Positions 7,055 to 10,189 of a stretch of DNA of 10,189 nt are shown here, piece after piece. How positions within the stretch are numbered: position 1 is the first letter of the stretch; the number at the start of each line of letters is the position of its first letter. The position numbers were made by a program, and so were the translations under genes. This stretch comes from JAGLTQ01 sp964605385 (lineage in GTDB: Bacteria > Pseudomonadota > Gammaproteobacteria > UBA6429 > Thiohalophilaceae), in contig CAZSCK010000088.1 in NCBI GenBank assembly GCA_964605385.1, forward strand, positions 1 to 10,189. Reading direction: 5' to 3'. The notes beneath the pieces were generated by a model, which was not told the DNA's origin, searched no databases, and saw nothing but the letters and a program-made list of their open reading frames with translations.

Positions 7055-7092
7055 ATTATAAGTACCGGACCTTCATATTAATATAACCGGAC
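7055..7092 (-). promoter_or_regulatory. Candidate rpoN upstream control region with repeated GTCCGGT
   Basis: In the lptB-rpoN gap the 7-mer GTCCGGT occurs twice on the rpoN strand (7092-7086 and 7070-7064), 22 bases apart, about two helix turns. The two copies also agree in part over 18 bases (13 of 18). Between them lies the perfect palindrome ATATTAATAT (7075-7084). Downstream, a perfect TATAAT (7060-7055) sits 6 bases before the ATG, but without a good -35. Another possible -10 is TAAAAT (7106-7101) with a weak ACTACA 18 bases upstream. A promoter or operator here is plausible; which element is used is unknown. Confidence 0.3.
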
Positions 7093-7154
7093 TTAGTCTG
7101 ATTTTAGCTTATTTTTCGATAATGTGTAGTAGAGTTTTTTATAATAGAATAGAT

Positions 7155-7892
7155 TTAGAGCTTGAAATTTTCGCCAAGGTAGACTTCACGAACTTTTTTA
7201 TCTACGAGTAAATCATCAGGTTTACCACTCGCGATGACTTCGCCTGCATTCATAATATAGCCTCGTTCACAAATACCTAAAGTTTCCCGAACGTTATGGT
7301 CGGTTATTAATACACCAATATCACGTTCTTTAAGATGTTGAATAATTGATTGAATATCACGCACTGAAATGGGGTCAACACCGGCAAAAGGTTCATCTAA
7401 TAGAATAAAACGAGGATCAGTTGCCAAGGCTCGGGCAATTTCAACTCGACGGCGTTCGCCACCCGAGAGGCTCATGCCTAAGCCATTTCGAATATGCCCA
7501 ATATGGAGCTCTTCGAGCAGATCTTCCAGTTTTTGCTCTTGCTCAAAGTGACTGAGTTCTTTGCGTGTTTGCAAAATAGCCATAATATTATCTGTAACAG
7601 ATAACTTACGAAAAATAGAGGCTTCTTGAGGTAAATAGCCAATACCGAGGCGGGCACGCTGATGCATGGGGTAATGGGTAATATCGATGTTACCCAGTGT
7701 AATGCTGCCTTCATCTGCAGAAACAAGCCCGGCAACCATATAAAAAGAGGTGGTTTTACCTGCGCCATTGGGGCCGAGCAAGCCGACTACTTCGCCACTG
7801 TGAATTTCCATTGAAACGTTGTGTACAACTTTTCGACCTTTGTAACTCTTACAAAGATTATCTGCTTTTAAAATATTTACCGCTTCGTTCAT
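7155..7892 (-). CDS. lptB: LPS export ABC transporter ATP-binding protein LptB
   Basis: LptB is the ATPase dimer that, with LptF and LptG in the inner membrane, extracts LPS and pushes it along the LptC-LptA bridge. The 245-residue length is typical. All ATPase motifs are intact: Walker A GPNGAGKTT (40-48), Q-loop Gln89 (YLPQEASIFRKL), signature LSGGERRR (142-149), Walker B FILLDEP (162-168) and the switch His199 in TDHNVRETL. The C-terminal VREVYLGENFKL is characteristic of LptB. It starts 7 bases after the lptA stop with a weak ribosome binding site. LptF and LptG are not in the window and are usually encoded elsewhere. Confidence 0.97.
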   Translation of the reverse strand: MNEAVNILKADNLCKSYKGRKVVHNVSMEIHSGEVVGLLGPNGAGKTTSFYMVAGLVSADEGSITLGNIDITHYPMHQRARLGIGYLPQEASIFRKLSVTDNIMAILQTRKELSHFEQEQKLEDLLEELHIGHIRNGLGMSLSGGERRRVEIARALATDPRFILLDEPFAGVDPISVRDIQSIIQHLKERDIGVLITDHNVRETLGICERGYIMNAGEVIASGKPDDLLVDKKVREVYLGENFKL

Positions 7893-7899
7893 GTTTTAT

Positions 7900-8460
7900 T
7901 TAATCTTTATTATTGTCGCTATCTTTAACAGTATCGTCTGTTGGCCCAATAATGACATGTACCCGGCCTTTTGATGGACTATTTTGTGTGTTTTCTGCAT
8001 TAAGCAATCTGTTTTGATCACCTGCCGCAGTGATAATGCGTTGACGGGTATCATACTCTATATATTCGCCGCTAAAGTGACGATTACCCTGGTTAACGAA
8101 GGCTTGTCCTTTTAAAATTAATCGATCCTCGCTAACAAAAAATTCCATCGTATTGGCCTGAGAATGAACCTTGGCTTCATTATCTGGCTGGTGTTGCACA
8201 TCGGCGGGAGAACCGGTAATAAATGCTTTAGTGAGTTTTTTATCTTTATAATAAAGCGTTACTGTATCGGCTTTAATGGTTAGGGTGTCTTTTGTGAATA
8301 AGACGTTACCTTTGTATTTACTGATGCCTTTATTCTCATCAAGCAATAAATATTGTGCTTTAATATCAATAACTTGCTGTTTTTCTGCATAAGCAGGGCT
8401 GCTGAGTATGATTATCAGCAACACAAATAAGGACAAAAATTTATTCTGCAGGCAAAACAT
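7900..8460 (-). CDS. lptA: Periplasmic LPS transport protein LptA
   Basis: LptA forms the beta-jellyroll bridge that carries LPS across the periplasm from LptC to LptD. I place the start at the ATG 8460-8458 because GGAG lies five bases upstream and it gives a clean signal peptide: residues 1-25 with a Leu/Ile core and the cleavage motif SSPAYA before Glu26. A TTG at 8490 would add ten residues before the signal peptide and has no support. The mature protein (about 161 residues) has the OstA/LptA pattern: ADTVTLYYKDKK, FVSEDRLILKGQAFV, FSGEYIEYDT. A polar tail ends in DSDNNKD. The total of 186 residues is close to E. coli LptA (185). It overlaps the end of lptC by 20 bases. Confidence 0.93.
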   Translation of the reverse strand: MFCLQNKFLSLFVLLIIILSSPAYAEKQQVIDIKAQYLLLDENKGISKYKGNVLFTKDTLTIKADTVTLYYKDKKLTKAFITGSPADVQHQPDNEAKVHSQANTMEFFVSEDRLILKGQAFVNQGNRHFSGEYIEYDTRQRIITAAGDQNRLLNAENTQNSPSKGRVHVIIGPTDDTVKDSDNNKD

Positions 8461-9016
8461 AATGACTCCGGGTTTTGGACAGAAATTCAATTCTGTTTTT
8501 ACTCATATCGGCGCGCATGCCGGTAGCCTGAATAGTGTTATTACCTTTTTGTAAGTTAATTTTTGTTTTTGTATGCGCAAGATTTTTTTCAGGTTCAATG
8601 GTGAGTTGCTCTGTAGTTAAAATCATTAGAACACTATTTTTATCTGGACTAACTTTTTTCAAAATAACCTGACCTGTGAGATAAATTTTTTCATTATTTT
8701 GAATAATGAGGCCTTCGTTTGCCTGAGCAGTCCAGATCTTAATATTATTTTTATAAAATGAGAATAAGAGCTGTTTTAGCTTCATGCTATCGTCATCAGG
8801 ATAATGTTCGAGATGCTGGGCTTTAATTTGGTAAGCGGGTTTTCCCTTGTTATCCATGGTGGTTGCCGTAAAGTTTTTCAGAAAGTAATCTGGGTCGTGA
8901 CGAAGTTTTTCTTTTGTCAGAACAGGGCTTTTATCAATAGATTCAAAAATCCAACCGCTGACAATGGCAAGCAAAATAATCAGTAGTAAGGCGGTTAAAT
9001 AATGTAGCTTTCCCAT
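8441..9016 (-). CDS. lptC: LPS export protein LptC
   Basis: LptC is a bitopic inner-membrane protein that receives LPS from LptB2FG and passes it to LptA. The 191-residue length equals that of E. coli LptC. One N-terminal membrane helix (about residues 6-24, LTALLLIILLAIVSGWIF) is followed by a periplasmic jellyroll domain. Recognisable segments are HDPDYFLKNFTATTMD (40-55), AYQIKAQHLEHYPDDD (61-76) and the late IEFLSKTRSHY. It overlaps kdsC by one base in a TAATG junction (9018-9014), and its own end overlaps lptA by 20 bases. This tight spacing fits coupled synthesis of partners in one complex. Confidence 0.93.
   Translation of the reverse strand: MGKLHYLTALLLIILLAIVSGWIFESIDKSPVLTKEKLRHDPDYFLKNFTATTMDNKGKPAYQIKAQHLEHYPDDDSMKLKQLLFSFYKNNIKIWTAQANEGLIIQNNEKIYLTGQVILKKVSPDKNSVLMILTTEQLTIEPEKNLAHTKTKINLQKGNNTIQATGMRADMSKNRIEFLSKTRSHYVLPAE
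8466..8469 (-). promoter_or_regulatory. Shine-Dalgarno site that fixes the lptA start
   Basis: GGAG lies five bases before the ATG at 8460, inside the end of lptC. It favours this ATG over the upstream TTG at 8490, which has no comparable site. Confidence 0.6.
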
Positions 9017-9549
9017 TAAGTCGCACTACCTAAATATTTTTGGAACTGCGTTTCCAGTGTACCTTGAGCTTGCATAATGAGTTCGCATACATCTCGTGCC
9101 GCACCTCGGCCTCCACATTTTGGTGTTTGCCAATGGGCATGCTGTTTAACTAATGGATGAGCATCTGCAACGGTAATTGCTAAACCAGCGCGTAACATAA
9201 CGGGTAGATCAATTACATCATCACCAACATAAGCGGCTTGCTCAGCGGATAGGTTTAACTTCGTTAATATTTTTTCAAAAGCCGGTAATTTTTCTAATTG
9301 GCCCTGGTAGATATGTTTAATGCCTAAGCTTTGCATACGATGAGTCACAACATTAGAGGTACGTGCAGTGATAACAGCAATTGTAACCTCTGTTTGTTGC
9401 AGCATTTTCATGCCTAATCCATCTTTGGAGTAAAAAGCTTTATATTCTTCTCCATCGTCACCCACAATCAAACTGCCATCCGTGAGTACGCCATCAACAT
9501 CAAAGACAAGTAGTTTGATTTTTGCCGCTTTTTCCAGAATATCTTTCAT
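9016..9549 (-). CDS. kdsC: 3-deoxy-D-manno-octulosonate 8-phosphate phosphatase KdsC
   Basis: KdsC is a HAD-family phosphatase that removes phosphate from Kdo-8-phosphate to give Kdo for LPS core synthesis. The 177-residue length fits the capless KdsC class. Motif I is FDVDGVLTDG (16-25) with nucleophile Asp17 and acid/base Asp19. Motif II is TAR (61-63), Lys87 is the likely motif III lysine, and motif IV is YVGDDVIDLP (107-116). The C-terminal GGRGAARDVCELI (146-158) is the tail that reaches a neighbouring active site in the tetramer. It starts 3 bases after the kdsB stop and shares one base with lptC. In E. coli the gene before it is kdsD; here it is kdsB. Confidence 0.95.
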   Translation of the reverse strand: MKDILEKAAKIKLLVFDVDGVLTDGSLIVGDDGEEYKAFYSKDGLGMKMLQQTEVTIAVITARTSNVVTHRMQSLGIKHIYQGQLEKLPAFEKILTKLNLSAEQAAYVGDDVIDLPVMLRAGLAITVADAHPLVKQHAHWQTPKCGGRGAARDVCELIMQAQGTLETQFQKYLGSAT

Positions 9550-9552
9550 TTT

Positions 9553-10189
9553 TTATTTAGTTAGTAGCTCACAAACACGGTTCAAATCTTCAGCGGTATC
9601 TACCCCCGGTCCCGGTGGAATTTCAGCTGTGATGACTTTTATCCTCTCACCATAATAAAGGACACGTAATTGCTCTAAAGATTCCGTTTTTTCGATATCA
9701 CTGCTTTCCCATTCTAAATATTGTTTAATAAAACCTGCACGATAACCGTATAAACCAATGTGACGTAGGTATTCTTGTGTTTGTGGCATCTTTCTGGGCG
9801 TTTCATTAAAACAGTCACGAGACCAGGGAACTGCTGCGCGAGTAAAGTAAAGCGCAAAATCATTAATGTCGCGTACAACTTTAACCGCATGAGGATCAAA
9901 GAGTTCTTCTATATCCGTTAACGGCGTACACAAGGTGGCCATTTTTACAGCAGCATCTTCTTCAAGTGCTTGCCCAACCTGGTTCAAACAAACCGGCGGC
10001 ATCATGGGTTCATCACCCTGTAAATTAATCAGAATTTGATCATCATCAAAGCCAAGTTGCTCTATTACTTCAGATAAACGTTCAGTCCCCGATTGATGGT
10101 TCTCATGGGTCATGCAAACCCGAACATCGATGTGAGAAATAGCGTCTGCAATTTCTTGTGAGTCAGTGGCAACAATCACTTCTTCAGCA
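9553..10189 (-). CDS. kdsB: 3-deoxy-manno-octulosonate cytidylyltransferase KdsB, N-terminus beyond the window
   Basis: KdsB couples Kdo to CMP using CTP, activating it for transfer to lipid A. About 211 codons are visible and the frame is open to the right edge. Compared with E. coli KdsB (248 residues), roughly 40 N-terminal residues are missing, including the PARYxSTRLPGKP nucleotide motif. A GTG at 10179 lies inside the conserved VIVATD strand and is not the start. Visible family motifs are NHQSGTERL, INLQGDEPM, PHAVKVV, ALYFTRAAVPWSRD, LRHIGLYGYRAGF and the C-terminal PGPGVDTAEDLNRV. Its stop lies 3 bases before kdsC, placing two Kdo-pathway enzymes side by side. The gene appears intact apart from the window edge. 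Confidence 0.95.
   Translation of the reverse strand, partial: AEEVIVATDSQEIADAISHIDVRVCMTHENHQSGTERLSEVIEQLGFDDDQILINLQGDEPMMPPVCLNQVGQALEEDAAVKMATLCTPLTDIEELFDPHAVKVVRDINDFALYFTRAAVPWSRDCFNETPRKMPQTQEYLRHIGLYGYRAGFIKQYLEWESSDIEKTESLEQLRVLYYGERIKVITAEIPPGPGVDTAEDLNRVCELLTK

Noticed and set aside
8461..8490. TTG at 8490 as the lptA start
   Set aside because: It has no ribosome binding site and adds ten residues before a clean signal peptide; the ATG at 8460 has GGAG five bases upstream.
10177..10179. GTG as the start codon of kdsB
   Set aside because: It falls inside the conserved VIVATD strand and the frame continues to the window edge (codons for Ala-Glu-Glu before it), so the gene is simply cut by the window.

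Overview
This window is a run of co-oriented genes, all on the minus strand, from a Gram-negative gammaproteobacterium-like genome. By rough count of a few stretches, GC is in the low 40s percent in the conserved genes and about 30% at the left end. Read in the direction of transcription (right to left) the order is kdsB (5' end outside the window), kdsC, lptC, lptA, lptB, rpoN, hpf, ptsN, hprK, rapZ, a mannose-family EIIA, HPr, mgtE, a small secreted protein, and a small membrane protein cut by the left edge. The kdsC-lptCAB-rpoN-hpf-ptsN core is the familiar gammaproteobacterial arrangement. An HprK next to an HPr with both His15 and Ser46 points to a lineage outside the Enterobacterales that keeps a regulatory PTS. 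I cannot name the genus from the sequence.

Right third (about 7155-10189): Kdo and LPS supply. KdsB activates Kdo as CMP-Kdo, KdsC makes Kdo from Kdo-8-phosphate, and LptC, LptA and LptB belong to the machine that moves finished LPS to the cell surface. The genes overlap or nearly touch (TAATG between kdsC and lptC; lptA starts 20 bases inside lptC), so they are probably translated from one message.

Middle (about 2122-7048): sigma-54, the ribosome hibernation factor HPF, and a regulatory PTS: EIIA-Ntr (PtsN), HPr kinase/phosphorylase, RapZ, EIIA-Man and HPr. All phospho-acceptor histidines and the HPr serine are present. No enzyme I and no sugar permease (EIIB/EIIC) lie in the window, so these proteins more likely sense and regulate than transport sugar. 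The 106-base gap before rpoN holds a repeated GTCCGGT motif and is the most likely place for an internal promoter.

Left end (1-2022): mgtE, a complete Mg2+ channel with an operator-like palindrome over its ribosome binding site, then two AT-rich small ORFs of unknown function. The first encodes a secreted protein with a perfect Ile/Val-Tyr heptad repeat. Its frame stays open past its TGA stop until one base before the next start codon.

The window is mostly a conserved housekeeping locus. I found no mobile element, CRISPR array, tRNA, rRNA or clear intrinsic terminator, and no gap longer than about 110 bases. The least explained material is the left 650 bases and the short regulatory-looking repeats before rpoN and mgtE.
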